A stretch of 64,000 nt of DNA from contig NZ_VLOG01000008.1 in NCBI RefSeq assembly GCF_007655305.1, positions 1 through 64,000 of the forward strand, read 5' to 3'. Below are positions 34,710 through 44,934 of the stretch, in pieces (position 1 is the first letter of the stretch; every line of letters begins with the position of its first letter). Under the pieces are notes generated by a model. That model ran no database searches and was not told the DNA's origin. It worked only from the letters and a program-made list of their open reading frames with translations. The DNA is from Algoriphagus algorifonticola (GTDB lineage Bacteria > Bacteroidota > Bacteroidia > Cytophagales > Cyclobacteriaceae). The position numbers were made by a program, and so were the translations under genes.

Positions 34710-34886
34710 ATGAGCAGATTTAGTGAAGTTAAAGATCTTGTAATGGGCCTTGAAGGCGATTTCGAAAAATTCTACGAGAAAGGTAATCAAGCAGCCGGAA
34801 CCCGAGTAAGAAAGGGGATGCAAGATTTGAAAAATTTGGCACAGGACATCCGTAAGGAAGTTCAAGACAAGAAAAACGCCGGTTGA
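34710..34886 (+). CDS. Histone H1-like (Hc1-type) small DNA-binding protein
   Basis: This 58-residue protein is too short for standard gene-length cut-offs. The product is lysine-rich and helical: it starts MSRFSEVKDLV, has DFEKFYEKGNQAAGTRVRKGMQ in the centre and ends with KNLAQDIRKEVQDKKNAG. That central GNQAAGTRVRKGMQ block is characteristic of the Hc1-like histone H1 proteins common in Bacteroidota, which are thought to bind and compact DNA. It has its own promoter-like sequence at 34637-34666 and a strong terminator at 34901-34928. Confidence 0.85.
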   Translation: MSRFSEVKDLVMGLEGDFEKFYEKGNQAAGTRVRKGMQDLKNLAQDIRKEVQDKKNAG

Positions 34887-34900
34887 TCCGTCAAAAAATA

Positions 34901-34928
34901 AAAGGTGGCCCAAAAGCCACCTTTTTTT
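34901..34928 (+). terminator. Terminator of the Hc1-like gene
   Basis: AAAGGTGGC (34901-34909) and GCCACCTTT (34916-34924) form a perfect 9-bp stem with a 6-nt loop, followed by further T. It lies 14 bp after the stop codon and may also serve the convergent M1 peptidase gene. Confidence 0.88.
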
Positions 34929-34953
34929 AACTGGATTATAATAAAGTGGAGCC

Positions 34954-36798
34954 TTAAAACTCCACTTTATTGTTTTCAAGCATTACGTCAGCCAATCTTT
35001 TACTTGGATCTATTTCGATAGATTGAATATCCTCTAATTTTCTATCCAATACGATAGTCTTTTCTAAATTGACCCAAGGCCAATCCTCTGTATACACTCT
35101 GTTTGGCATTCCTTCTTCATTTGCTTTTTCACCTCTCATGATCACCAAAGGCATATAAATTTGCTCCTGCGCACCATCCTTATATGTAACCACAATATCA
35201 AGAGGCATTGGCATTAAACCAATTCTTTGGAAAGTTACTGCTGTTTGATCTCCTCTAGCTTCTACTGGACCTATAGCATAGTCAATGGTCTTTGTTGTGT
35301 AAACAAAATATTCCTTATACCAATCCAATTCGATTCCGCTTTCCTTCTCCATAATTCTGATCAAATCATTGGCATTGGGATGCTTGAATTTCCAAGTATT
35401 GAAATATCTCAATAAGCCTCGATCCCTTACCTCTTTACCAATTACATAACCTAATTGCTCCATAAATACCGCACCTTTCGAATAAGCTGCGGAACCATAT
35501 GCTCTATTGGTGTGATAATGGTCAGAATGGGTAGACATAGGCTCTTCTAAGCCTGATTTCGCTAAACTGATGTAGCCACGATAACTTCCTGCATGAACAT
35601 TCCCTACTCCTTCTCTAAAAATTTCACCCATAGTCAGATTGGTGGCATAACTCGTGAACCCTTCGTCCATCCAAGGATACAAAGATTCATTGCTTGCCAG
35701 AACACCATGATACCAGCTATGCGCCAATTCGTGAACCATCACTCCTACCAAGCTACCTAAGCTTCTTTCTCCTGTGATTAAAGTAGACATGGCATACTCC
35801 ATTCCTCCATCTCCTCCCTGAACAACTGAAAATTGCTTATATGGATATTGCCCAAAATTCTTGGACATATATTCAATAGCCTTAGGAGTATATTCTTTCA
35901 ATTTTTCCCAGTTCTCAGAGGTATTCTCTCCTGGAATAAAAAAATGGTGAACTGTTATCCCATTGTCCATTTGAACCTTATCGTGCTGGTACTTCGGATC
36001 AGCTCCCCACATAAAATCGTGAACCATCGGAGCTTTAAAATGCCAAGTCAAAGTATTCCCTTTTGGCTGAGGCACTTTCACTCCTGCATCTTCATAGCCA
36101 TGACCAATTTCATTTGGATTCTGCAGGTAACCTGTTCCCCCAATGGTGTAGGTTTTATCAATAGTGATTTTAACATCAAAATCACCCCAGATTCCATAAA
36201 ACTCACGACCTATGTAAGGATTTGCATGCCAACCCTGTTCATCATAATTGGCCATCTTAGGATACCATTGGGACATGGAATAGCGTACGCCCTCTTCTGA
36301 GTCCCTTCCTGATCTCCTGATTTGTACAGGTACTTGACCTTCAAAAGACATTTCAAAGGTTGCCTTGGAGTTTGGCAAAATAGGCTGATCCAAATCCACA
36401 ACCAAAATTGTCTCTTCTTCATTGAATTTCACAGCCTTTCCATCTTTGGTCAAGGACTTGACATGTAGATAGCCAATTTCCTCTGGAGACAACAAAGAGA
36501 TTCTATCTCCTACTCTTCTATCCGGATCAGCAATGGTACGGGACCTTACATCCATCATGCTTCCTGGTTGGAATGCATTATAATACAAATGATAAAAAAC
36601 CCTATTTAGGGTATCCGGTGAATTGTTGGTGTATGTGAGAACTTGAGTACCAGTATATCGATTGGTTTTCACATCCATGGATACTTCCATTTGGTAGTCT
36701 ACCGCTTGCTGGAATCTACCTGTTTGTGCAAAAACACCCGTACCCGATATCAAGCAAAGAAAAAGCCCTGCAAAAGGCTTCATGTACTTAGTGAGCAT
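34954..36798 (-). CDS. M1 family zinc aminopeptidase, secreted
   Basis: This 614-residue gluzincin peptidase has a signal peptide (ending TGVFAQ near residue 25). The zinc motif is HELAHSWYH in VMVHELAHSWYHG, with the third ligand Glu 19 residues on (WMDEGFTSYAT). The substrate-recognition motif here is GGMEYAM rather than the classical GAMEN. It removes N-terminal residues from peptides in the periplasm. Translation probably starts at ATG 36798 or 36783; the longer frame to 36858 adds an unlikely hydrophobic extension. It is divergent from the VPS10/BNR gene across about 270 bp. Confidence 0.9.
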   Translation of the reverse strand: MLTKYMKPFAGLFLCLISGTGVFAQTGRFQQAVDYQMEVSMDVKTNRYTGTQVLTYTNNSPDTLNRVFYHLYYNAFQPGSMMDVRSRTIADPDRRVGDRISLLSPEEIGYLHVKSLTKDGKAVKFNEEETILVVDLDQPILPNSKATFEMSFEGQVPVQIRRSGRDSEEGVRYSMSQWYPKMANYDEQGWHANPYIGREFYGIWGDFDVKITIDKTYTIGGTGYLQNPNEIGHGYEDAGVKVPQPKGNTLTWHFKAPMVHDFMWGADPKYQHDKVQMDNGITVHHFFIPGENTSENWEKLKEYTPKAIEYMSKNFGQYPYKQFSVVQGGDGGMEYAMSTLITGERSLGSLVGVMVHELAHSWYHGVLASNESLYPWMDEGFTSYATNLTMGEIFREGVGNVHAGSYRGYISLAKSGLEEPMSTHSDHYHTNRAYGSAAYSKGAVFMEQLGYVIGKEVRDRGLLRYFNTWKFKHPNANDLIRIMEKESGIELDWYKEYFVYTTKTIDYAIGPVEARGDQTAVTFQRIGLMPMPLDIVVTYKDGAQEQIYMPLVIMRGEKANEEGMPNRVYTEDWPWVNLEKTIVLDRKLEDIQSIEIDPSKRLADVMLENNKVEF

Positions 36799-37070
36799 AG
36801 ATTTAATTTTTTTTCTAAAGAAAATCAAAATGAATAGGCTGGGCAAACCAACTATCAAATTTTACTTAGAAGAGTAAGTTTGATGCTCAAATAGCTATCT
36901 ACTCCATTGAAATAATTTTCGGTAAAGGTTTGAATCATTTCCTTTAGTTTCAGAAAAAATTACCAATCCAACACCCTTGCGAAATCGAGCTGAAGGACTT
37001 AAGTACTTTTGGGTATTTATCTCTGAAGGCACGATTCCATGTGAATAGTGAGAAAACAAATTTAAAACAC

Positions 37071-40000
37071 ATGAAAAAACTCTACATTTTGATTTTAGTG
37101 GCCATGATGGGGTTCAACCTTCAGGCCCAACAGGTCAATATGGATTTATTTAAATCCATGAAAACAAGAAATGTGGGACCGGCAGGTATGAGTGGTCGAA
37201 TCACTGCGATAGATGCAGTTGATGATGATCCCACCATTATTTATGCTGGTTCTGCATCTGGCGGACTTTGGAAATCCACTTCAGGAGGCATCCATTGGGA
37301 GCCTATTTTTGATGAGCAAAAAGTTCATTCTATCGGAGCTATTTCCATTTACCAAAAAAATCCTTCCGTAATCTGGGTAGGTACAGGGGAAGGAAATCCA
37401 AGAAACTCTCTAAACCTAGGTTATGGAGTTTACCGCTCACTTGATGCAGGTAAGACCTGGGAAATGATGGGCTTGGAAAAAACGAGAGCTATCCACAGAA
37501 TCATCGTTCACCCTGAAGACCCTAATACAGTTTACGTAGGAGCGATAGGCTCTCCATGGGGAGAACAAGAAGAAAGAGGTGTCTACAGAACTACCGATGG
37601 AGGAAAAACCTGGAAAAAAATCTTGTATGTAGATACAAAAACTGGTGTGGGTGAAATGATCATGGATCCAAATAATCCAAACAAGATCTTTGTCAACATG
37701 TGGCAACACAGAAGATATCCATGGTTTTTTGAATCTGGAGGAGCATCTAGTGGCTTGTATGTGACTTATGATGGAGGAGACAATTGGACAAAGCTGGGTG
37801 ATAAAAACGGTTTACCAAAAGGAGACTTAGGACGTATGGGACTAGCTATTTCTGCTGCAAATAGTAATAAGGTTTATGCTTTGGTTGAGTCTAAGAAAAA
37901 TGCATTGTATGTATCTGAAGATGGAGGCTCCAATTTTAGTATGATCAACAGTGGTGATGATATTGGAGATAGACCCTTTTATTATTTTGAAATCCATGCA
38001 GATCCTAAGAATGAAAACAGGATTTACACCTTGTATTCAAGGGTGGGAATGAGTGAAGATGGTGGTAAATCTTTTAAGCAAATCTTACAATATGCGGGAG
38101 TTCACCCAGACCATCACGCATGGTATATCAACCCAAATGATCCTAAACTTCTTATTGATGGAAATGACGGTGGATTGAATATTTCTCGTGACGGAGGTAA
38201 AACTTGGTATTTCGCAGAAAAGTTACCTGTAGGTCAATTCTATCATGTCAATGTGGACAATGAGCTTCCTTATAATATCTATGGAGGCATGCAAGACAAT
38301 GGCTCTTGGGTAGGCCCAGCCTATATCTGGAGAAGAGATGGAATTAGAAATACGTATTGGCAAGAAGTATCATTTGGTGATGGTTTTGACGTTGTTCCTC
38401 ATCCTGCAAATTCAAGATATGGTTATACCATGTCTCAGGGTGGGAATGTGACTCGCTTTGATAAATTGACAGGTCACAACCGATTCATCAAGCCTACACA
38501 TTCAGATAAAGACGTGTTCTTGAGATTTAACTGGAATGCTGCAATTGCACAAGATCCGCATGATGATAATACCGTGTATTACGGTTCGCAGTTTTTGCAT
38601 AAGTCAACTGATAGCGGGGAAACTTGGGAAATTATTTCTCCGGATTTGACAACCAATGATTCAACCAAGCAAAGACAGCAACAAACAGGCGGTTTGACCT
38701 TTGATATCACAGGAGCAGAAAATCACACTACTATTATTGCTATTGCACCAAGTCCAGTTGATCCTAATGTTATTTGGGTGGGTACGGATGACGGCAACTT
38801 GCAAGTAACCCAAGATGGTGGAAAAACCTGGAACAATGTGGCTTCTAAGTTAACAGGTCTTCCAAAAGCAAGCTGGATTCCTCAAGTTCAAGCTTCTAAC
38901 TACGAGGCAGGAGAAGTGTGGGTCATTGCAAATAATTATAGAAACAATGACTTTTCAGCTTATGCATACCATAGCAAAGACTTTGGAAAAACATTTACCA
39001 GAATCGCAGATGATTCAAAAGTTTGGGGATATGCCTTATCCATTAAGCAAGATGTAGAGCAGCCTAATCTAGTTTTCCTAGGAACTGAGTATGGATTGTA
39101 CGTTTCGTTCGATAAGGCAAAAACCTGGAACAAATGGGAACATGGCTATCCGAAAGCTGTCTCCACATACGATATGACCATTCAGGAAAGAGAGGCTGAC
39201 TTGGTAATAGGCACCTTCGGAAGATCCATGTGGGTTCTGGATGATATCAGACCTTTAAGAATTTTTGCAGCTAATGGAGGAAAAGCTCCGGCAGCAAAAA
39301 TAACGGCTGTTCCAGCTCCTGATGCTTATCAAGTAGAAATTCAACAGCCACATGGTGAGCGATTCCCGGCTGATGGAAAATATGCTGGAGAAAATAGAGA
39401 AACAGGAGGAAGACTAAGCTTTATCATCAATGATGACAAAGAAAAGTTGGATACAGTCACTGTGAATATTTATAATCAAGCAGGAGAACAAATCAGAACC
39501 TTGAAAACTGCACCTCAAAAAGGGGTAAATAGAGTTAACTGGGGTCTAGACAGAAAATCTACAGCAGAAAATGCCGGAGGAAACCGTGGACGAAGAAATG
39601 GATTCTATGAGCCAAGTGGTGGAGATGCACTTCCTGGAACTTACAAAGTAGAGTTTGTATATGGTGAGGAAAAAGCTGAAACTTCTATTAATGTGCATGC
39701 AGATCCAAGAATCGAGATTCAACTAGCAAACCTTAAAGCCAGAGAAGACTTCACTAAAAAATTGGAAGCTTTGCAAACAGAAATGAGTACAGCAACCAAT
39801 CAAATGAGTGAAGCGGAAAAAGCTATCAAGAAGGTTGAAGATATGACCAAGGACCTGGATTCAGAAGAGGCGAAAGAATTGGCAAAAGCAGCAAAGGAAA
39901 TCAAGAAAAAACTGGAAACAGTTAAAGAAGCTTTTAATGGACCAACCCGAGAAGGTCAGGGAATCGTGAGAAACCTCTACCCTACTACTATGACCATGCA

Positions 40001-40199
40001 GTTTGCACCTAGAAGGTATGTAGGCTCATCCTACGGAGCGCCGGGAGAAACTGAAGAAAGACTCTACCAACATGCAAAAGAGTCCGCAGAAGAAGCCTTT
40101 AAAGTACTGGAAGAGTTTATGAGTGGAGAGTGGAAAGCTTTCGAAGAGAAAGTAAAAAACACTCCTGTAAACCTTTTTGAAGGTGTGAAAGAAAAATAA
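37071..40199 (+). CDS. VPS10/sortilin-type BNR-repeat exoprotein
   Basis: This 1042-residue secreted protein has a signal peptide ending NLQAQ. The first 700 residues form a beta-propeller with at least ten BNR/Asp-box motifs of the form S/T-x-D-x-G-x-x-W/F, for example SLDAGKTWEM, TTDGGKTWKK, TYDGGDNWTK, SRDGGKTWYF and STDSGETWEI. A beta-rich region follows, then a long charged coiled coil over about residues 880-970. It is annotated in relatives as glycosyl hydrolase, but no hydrolase active site is evident. ATG at 37071 is used; a GTG at 37041 is upstream. Confidence 0.85.
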   Translation: MKKLYILILVAMMGFNLQAQQVNMDLFKSMKTRNVGPAGMSGRITAIDAVDDDPTIIYAGSASGGLWKSTSGGIHWEPIFDEQKVHSIGAISIYQKNPSVIWVGTGEGNPRNSLNLGYGVYRSLDAGKTWEMMGLEKTRAIHRIIVHPEDPNTVYVGAIGSPWGEQEERGVYRTTDGGKTWKKILYVDTKTGVGEMIMDPNNPNKIFVNMWQHRRYPWFFESGGASSGLYVTYDGGDNWTKLGDKNGLPKGDLGRMGLAISAANSNKVYALVESKKNALYVSEDGGSNFSMINSGDDIGDRPFYYFEIHADPKNENRIYTLYSRVGMSEDGGKSFKQILQYAGVHPDHHAWYINPNDPKLLIDGNDGGLNISRDGGKTWYFAEKLPVGQFYHVNVDNELPYNIYGGMQDNGSWVGPAYIWRRDGIRNTYWQEVSFGDGFDVVPHPANSRYGYTMSQGGNVTRFDKLTGHNRFIKPTHSDKDVFLRFNWNAAIAQDPHDDNTVYYGSQFLHKSTDSGETWEIISPDLTTNDSTKQRQQQTGGLTFDITGAENHTTIIAIAPSPVDPNVIWVGTDDGNLQVTQDGGKTWNNVASKLTGLPKASWIPQVQASNYEAGEVWVIANNYRNNDFSAYAYHSKDFGKTFTRIADDSKVWGYALSIKQDVEQPNLVFLGTEYGLYVSFDKAKTWNKWEHGYPKAVSTYDMTIQEREADLVIGTFGRSMWVLDDIRPLRIFAANGGKAPAAKITAVPAPDAYQVEIQQPHGERFPADGKYAGENRETGGRLSFIINDDKEKLDTVTVNIYNQAGEQIRTLKTAPQKGVNRVNWGLDRKSTAENAGGNRGRRNGFYEPSGGDALPGTYKVEFVYGEEKAETSINVHADPRIEIQLANLKAREDFTKKLEALQTEMSTATNQMSEAEKAIKKVEDMTKDLDSEEAKELAKAAKEIKKKLETVKEAFNGPTREGQGIVRNLYPTTMTMQFAPRRYVGSSYGAPGETEERLYQHAKESAEEAFKVLEEFMSGEWKAFEEKVKNTPVNLFEGVKEK

Positions 40200-40218
40200 A
40201 TTCAAACCTAGAAAAAAT

Positions 40219-40251
40219 GAAAGGCTGGCTATTTTTAGTCAGCCTTTCTTT
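40219..40251 (+). terminator. Terminator of the VPS10/BNR gene
   Basis: A stem of about 11 bp (AAAGGCTG with CAGCCTTT plus inner pairs) with a 6-nt loop is followed by TTTA. It lies 20 bp after the stop codon. Confidence 0.8.
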
Positions 40252-40322
40252 ATTCTAAGAAGCACAAATTTCAGGACAATATTTATATTCAGGTCATTAA
40301 ACTTATTAGCCAACAGTCATTC

Positions 40323-41489
40323 ATGTTCTCTTCGAATTTTAGCCAAAAAGCCATTCAAGAATTCCAAAATAGATACCAAAAGAAGCCAAGAGTTTTTCGT
40401 TCTCCCGGAAGAATCAATGTGATTGGAGAACATATCGATTACAATAACGGCTGGGTAATGCCAGCGGGGATTGACAAAGAAGTCACCTTTTGTATTTCAA
40501 ATAATGAAACAGAAACTTTTCGGATTTTTTCACTAAATCAACAAGAGGAGGTTTCTTTTACCCTGTCTTCTTACAATTCCATCACATCAGGCTGGGCGAA
40601 ATATGTGATTGGAGTTATAGATGAATTGATAAAAATCGGAAAAAAAATTCCTGCCTTTGACGCTACTATAGACGGAAACGTTCCCTTCGGATCGGGACTA
40701 TCCTCATCTGCTGCTTTGGAATGTGCCACTGCATTTGCGATAAATGAGTATTTCGAACTGAACCTTTCCAGAAAAGAGATTGCGCTAATTTCTCAAGCAG
40801 CAGAAAATAATTTTGTGGGGGTGAACTGCGGTATTATGGATCAATTTGCCTCAGTTTTTTCCAAAGAAAACCAGGTGATCAAACTGGATTGTGATACTTT
40901 GGAATATGAATATTTTCCCTGTGACTTAGGGAAATACACGTTGATTCTGGCCAACTCTTTGGTCAAACACAGCTTGGGTGATTCAGAATATAATACCCGT
41001 AGAAGGGAATGTGAAACAGCCCTTGAGGTTATTTCCGATGCTAAAGGAGTTGAAAAAAGCTTTAGAAATTTGACAATTGAAGATCTCGATACCTACTCTT
41101 CATTGATCAATGAGACACAAGCTAAAAGAGTCAGCTTTGTACTTGGAGAAATAAGCAGAGTTCAGCTTACGAGTAAGGCACTTAAAAATAAAGATTTTCA
41201 TGAGCTGGGTAAATTGCTTTACGAATCACACCAAGGATTGCAATATTTATATGAAGTGAGCTGTGAGGAATTAGATTTTATGGTAAGTTTTTCAAAAGGC
41301 TTTGAAGGTCTTTTAGGATCTAGGATGATGGGAGGTGGATTTGGAGGATGCACCATCAATCTTATTGAGCGGAAATCTGCCCAATCTTTTCAAAAGGAGC
41401 TTACAGAAGCATATTTCAAACAATTTGGCATCGAACCTGAATTCTATCAGGTCAATATTGGAGAAGGAAGCTCAGAAGTGATCCTATAA
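40323..41489 (+). CDS. galK: Galactokinase
   Basis: This 388-residue GHMP kinase phosphorylates galactose to galactose-1-phosphate, the first step of the Leloir pathway. The signature GRINVIGEHIDYNNGWVMPAG near residues 29-49 identifies galactokinase. The ATP motif is PFGSGLSSSAALE near 120-132 and the C-terminal motif is MGGGFGGCTINL near 338-349. No galT or galM gene is adjacent. An APC permease starts 5 bp after the stop codon, so the two are co-transcribed. Confidence 0.93.
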   Translation: MFSSNFSQKAIQEFQNRYQKKPRVFRSPGRINVIGEHIDYNNGWVMPAGIDKEVTFCISNNETETFRIFSLNQQEEVSFTLSSYNSITSGWAKYVIGVIDELIKIGKKIPAFDATIDGNVPFGSGLSSSAALECATAFAINEYFELNLSRKEIALISQAAENNFVGVNCGIMDQFASVFSKENQVIKLDCDTLEYEYFPCDLGKYTLILANSLVKHSLGDSEYNTRRRECETALEVISDAKGVEKSFRNLTIEDLDTYSSLINETQAKRVSFVLGEISRVQLTSKALKNKDFHELGKLLYESHQGLQYLYEVSCEELDFMVSFSKGFEGLLGSRMMGGGFGGCTINLIERKSAQSFQKELTEAYFKQFGIEPEFYQVNIGEGSSEVIL

Positions 41490-41494
41490 TTAAA

Positions 41495-42796
41495 ATGAAA
41501 AATGCCAGTACAGCTAAAATTTCCTGGAAAACCGCCGCGGGCCTTGTGATGGCCAATATGATCGGAACTGGGGTATTTACAAGTCTTGGCTTTCAACTCC
41601 TTCAGGTTCAAAATACCTGGTCAATCATTCTTTTGTGGGTAATTGGAGGTATCATGGCCTTAATCGGTGCTTTGATATATGCTGAGTTGGGAACTCATTT
41701 TAAGAAAAGTGGAGGTGACTATATTTTTTTATCGGAAACCCTGCATCCTTCCATCGGCTATTTATATGCTTGGGTTTCTTTAACTGTAGGATTTTCTGCT
41801 CCTATCGCTATAGCTGCCATGGCAATGAATAACTATTTAAACCCTATCATTCGAGCAGGAATCTATCCAGGATTGGCATTTTTACTTTTAATTCCGCTTA
41901 CTCATATTTTCTCTATCAAGCGCTCTTCACAGTTTCAAAATCTCTTCACCCTAATCAAGATATTATTTATTCTGGGATTAATTGGAATAGGTTTAAGTCT
42001 TTCAAATCAAATTTCCACATCTGCTTTGGATTTCTCAGGAACCTGGAAAAATGAAGTGGTTCTGCCTGGATTTGCAGTTTCTTTGGTTTATGTATTTTAT
42101 GCCTACACAGGCTGGAATTCAGCTGCATATATTGTAGAAGAAATAGAAAATCCCGAGAAAAACCTTCCAAAAGCTCTTTTGGCTGCAACAAGCTTGGTAT
42201 TAGTTCTATATGTTTTAATGCAATTGGTTTTTCTCAAACATGCAAACCAAGAGCAATTGCTGGGTCAAGTTGAAGTGGCTGAGATTTCTTTTAAAAATAT
42301 CTTTGGTGAATCTGGAACCATGTGGGTAAGCATCTTAATAGGGATTCAATTAATTGCCACCATATCTGGATATGCTTGGGTTGGACCAAGGGTTACTTAT
42401 GCCATGGCTAAGGATTTTAAAATCTGGAAGCCTTTATCCAAAACAAACTCAAAAGGAATTCCCGTTAGAGCTATTTTAATCAATACACTTTTCAGTCTAA
42501 TCCTTTTCTTAAGCGGTTCTTTTGAGCAGGTAATGATCTACGCTGGATTTATTCTACAAATAATGGGAACCATCACAGTTTACTCTTCTTTGAAGGTTTC
42601 TAAATCCAAGGGTTTTCGCTCTCCTTTCAAACCTCTTCTTCAGTATTGCTATATCGCCTTTAGTTTGTTTGTTTCAGGATATATTTTCTGGGAGAAACCA
42701 AAAGAAAGTCTTGCCGGGTTGATCCTAATTCTAGCAGGTTTAATTCTGTATAAAGTCGATAAAAAAACCGGCACTAGGCCGGTTGTAGATCAATGA
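41495..42796 (+). CDS. APC superfamily amino acid permease
   Basis: This 433-residue protein has about twelve transmembrane helices. It opens with the APC motif GLVMANMIGTGVFTSLGFQL near residues 15-34 and has IGALIYAELGTHFKKSGGDYIFL near 57-79, as in cationic amino acid/polyamine permeases. The substrate is not predictable. Placement behind galK is unexpected for an amino acid carrier and may only reflect operon sharing. Its last 7 bp overlap rfbB on the other strand, and the rfbB terminator lies inside its 3' end. Confidence 0.85.
   Translation: MKNASTAKISWKTAAGLVMANMIGTGVFTSLGFQLLQVQNTWSIILLWVIGGIMALIGALIYAELGTHFKKSGGDYIFLSETLHPSIGYLYAWVSLTVGFSAPIAIAAMAMNNYLNPIIRAGIYPGLAFLLLIPLTHIFSIKRSSQFQNLFTLIKILFILGLIGIGLSLSNQISTSALDFSGTWKNEVVLPGFAVSLVYVFYAYTGWNSAAYIVEEIENPEKNLPKALLAATSLVLVLYVLMQLVFLKHANQEQLLGQVEVAEISFKNIFGESGTMWVSILIGIQLIATISGYAWVGPRVTYAMAKDFKIWKPLSKTNSKGIPVRAILINTLFSLILFLSGSFEQVMIYAGFILQIMGTITVYSSLKVSKSKGFRSPFKPLLQYCYIAFSLFVSGYIFWEKPKESLAGLILILAGLILYKVDKKTGTRPVVDQ
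42766..42784 (-). terminator. Terminator of the rfbB operon, inside the permease gene
   Basis: AACCGGC (42766-42772) and GCCGGTT (42778-42784) form a 7-bp stem with a 5-nt loop. On the minus strand it is followed by TTTTT. It lies just beyond the rfbB stop but within the last codons of the convergent permease. Confidence 0.75.
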
Positions 42797-43839
42797 TAAT
42801 GTTGTTGATAGTAATCTTGGTAAGCTCCCGAGGTCACATGGTCTAGCCATTCCTCATTGGCCAAGTACCAATCAATGGTGATATCTATTCCCTCATCAAA
42901 CTGCAAACTTGGCTCCCAACCTAGCTCGTTTTTGATTTTGGATGAGTCAATGGCATACCTCAAATCATGACCAGCTCTATCTTTCACAAATGTGATCAGC
43001 TTCTCAGAAGTACCTTCTTCCCTACCTAGCTTTTCATCCATTTTCTTGCAAAGCAGACGAACGATATCAATATTTTTCCACTCGTTGAATCCACCGATAT
43101 TGTAGGTTTCCCCTGATTTTCCTTGGTGAAATACTGTGTCAATTGCTCGAGCATGATCCTTCACAAACAGCCAATCTCTGACATTTTCCCCTTTTCCATA
43201 GACTGGAAGCGGTTTCATATTCTTGATATTGTTGATGCAAAGTGGGATCAACTTCTCAGGAAAATGATTTGGTCCATAATTGTTAGAACAATTTGAAACA
43301 ACCGTTTTCATTTTGTAGGTATTTGCATAGGCCCTAACAAAATGGTCTGATGCAGCTTTTGAAGCCGAATAAGGAGATTGAGGATCGTAAGGTGTGGTTT
43401 CTACAAAATACCCTCCATCATGCAGTGATCCATAAACTTCATCTGTAGAAACATGGTAAAATAAGTGCTGATCCAATTCGCCTTCCCAGGCTTTTTTAGC
43501 AGCATTCAAAAGATTAACTGTTCCAAAAACATTGGTTTTTACAAATGCCAAAGGATCAGATATTGACCTATCTACATGAGATTCTGCTGCAAGATGGATT
43601 ACATCGGTAATGGCGTGTTTTTCAAATACTTTTTCCAATTCCAAAGCATCTTGAATATCAACCTTCTCAAAGTAATAATTGGAAGCATTTTCTACAGCCT
43701 TAAGATTTTCAAGATTCCCGGCATAGGTAAGGGCATCCAAATTCACAATCTTATAAGAAGGATATTTCTCTACAAAAAGTTGTACTACATGGGAACCAAT
43801 AAATCCAGCTCCGCCTGTAATTAAAATTGATTTACTCAT
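42790..43839 (-). CDS. rfbB: dTDP-glucose 4,6-dehydratase
   Basis: This 349-residue extended short-chain dehydrogenase makes dTDP-4-keto-6-deoxyglucose, a precursor of rhamnose and other deoxysugars. It has the NAD motif [13 protein letters not shown] near residues 6-18, [10 protein letters not shown] near 131-140, and the catalytic pair in [11 protein letters not shown] near 157-167 with HFPEKLIPL close to 200. It is the last gene of a leftward operon after a UDP-sugar epimerase and a glycosyltransferase, overlapping the epimerase by 8 bp. The other rfb genes are not in the window. Confidence 0.92.
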   Translation of the reverse strand: MSKSILITGGAGFIGSHVVQLFVEKYPSYKIVNLDALTYAGNLENLKAVENASNYYFEKVDIQDALELEKVFEKHAITDVIHLAAESHVDRSISDPLAFVKTNVFGTVNLLNAAKKAWEGELDQHLFYHVSTDEVYGSLHDGGYFVETTPYDPQSPYSASKAASDHFVRAYANTYKMKTVVSNCSNNYGPNHFPEKLIPLCINNIKNMKPLPVYGKGENVRDWLFVKDHARAIDTVFHQGKSGETYNIGGFNEWKNIDIVRLLCKKMDEKLGREEGTSEKLITFVKDRAGHDLRYAIDSSKIKNELGWEPSLQFDEGIDITIDWYLANEEWLDHVTSGAYQDYYQQHYH

Positions 43840-44896
43840 TTATAGTTTTTTTATAATAATCTAAGTACCAATCAGTAAATGCCTGAACTCCATCTTCGAT
43901 TTTTGTGTCAGGTTTATATCCGGTATCTCTGATCAAGTCAGAAACTTCTGCGTGTGAAGCAGGAACATCTCCTGGTTGCAAGGGCAAAAGCTCCATTTTT
44001 GCCTTTTTACCCAAACCTTTCTCTATTGCTTTGATATAATCCATCAACAAGACCGGGGATGAATTACCAATATTATAAACTTTATAAGGGGCTCTCCCAC
44101 TTCCCGGATCTGGGTTTTGAGGGTCAAAATCAGGGTTGGGTCTTGCAGGCCTATCAGCTACTTTAAGAATGCCCTCCACTATATCATCAATATAGGTGAA
44201 GTCCCTTTTCATCTCTCCGTGATTAAAGACTTTAATGGGTTCCCCTTTCAAAATAGCCTCAGTAAAAAGAAATAAAGCCATATCTGGTCTACCCCATGGA
44301 CCGTAAACAGTGAAGAAGCGTAAGCCAGTAGTAGGTATTCCAAATAAGTGACTGTATGTATGAGCCATCAATTCGTTGGATTTCTTTGAGGCTGCATACA
44401 AAGAGATAGGATGATCTACTGAATCAGAGGTTGAAAAAGGTAATTTTTCATTTGCACCATACACTGAACTGGAAGATGCATAAACCAAGTGTTTGACTGG
44501 ATTATAGCGGCTGCACTCCAAAATATTCAGGAAAGCAATGATATTACTTTGAATATATACTTCTGGATTAGTAAGGGAATATCTTACACCTGCCTGTGCC
44601 GCAAGATGGATTACAACATCAAATTTTTCAGCTTTAAAAAGTTCAGATAACTCCTCTTTCCCCGTTAAATCAAGCTGTATAAATGAATATTCTGGATACT
44701 TATTGGACTGAAATACTTTTCCATAGTTAAGCTTTTCCTTTTCAATGCCCATATGCTCCAAACGAGCGTATTTTAGATTGATATCATAGTAGTCATTGAT
44801 CGAATCCAAGCCTACTACCTGTTCTCCCCTTTCAATCAGTTTTTTTGCAACATGGAATCCAATAAAACCGGCTGTACCGGTGACCAAATACTTCAT
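43832..44896 (-). CDS. NAD-dependent UDP-sugar epimerase (UDP-glucuronate 4-epimerase type)
   Basis: This 354-residue extended SDR protein has the Rossmann motif [16 protein letters not shown] near residues 4-19, [14 protein letters not shown] near 141-154 and the catalytic YAASK in [14 protein letters not shown] near 167-180. The motif [12 protein letters not shown] and the sequence around [17 protein letters not shown] fit UDP-glucuronate 4-epimerases that supply UDP-galacturonate for surface polysaccharides. UDP-glucose 4-epimerase is the alternative. It is in the same leftward operon as rfbB and the glycosyltransferase. Confidence 0.85.
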   Translation of the reverse strand: MKYLVTGTAGFIGFHVAKKLIERGEQVVGLDSINDYYDINLKYARLEHMGIEKEKLNYGKVFQSNKYPEYSFIQLDLTGKEELSELFKAEKFDVVIHLAAQAGVRYSLTNPEVYIQSNIIAFLNILECSRYNPVKHLVYASSSSVYGANEKLPFSTSDSVDHPISLYAASKKSNELMAHTYSHLFGIPTTGLRFFTVYGPWGRPDMALFLFTEAILKGEPIKVFNHGEMKRDFTYIDDIVEGILKVADRPARPNPDFDPQNPDPGSGRAPYKVYNIGNSSPVLLMDYIKAIEKGLGKKAKMELLPLQPGDVPASHAEVSDLIRDTGYKPDTKIEDGVQAFTDWYLDYYKKTINE

Positions 44897-44934
44897 AGGG
44901 AAAAATAACTATTCATTATTAATTCAAATATATA

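Noticed and set aside
34554-34979. 141-codon minus-strand frame opposite the Hc1-like gene
   Set aside because: It is antisense to the Hc1-like gene and to two gene ends, and its composition is typical of a shadow frame.
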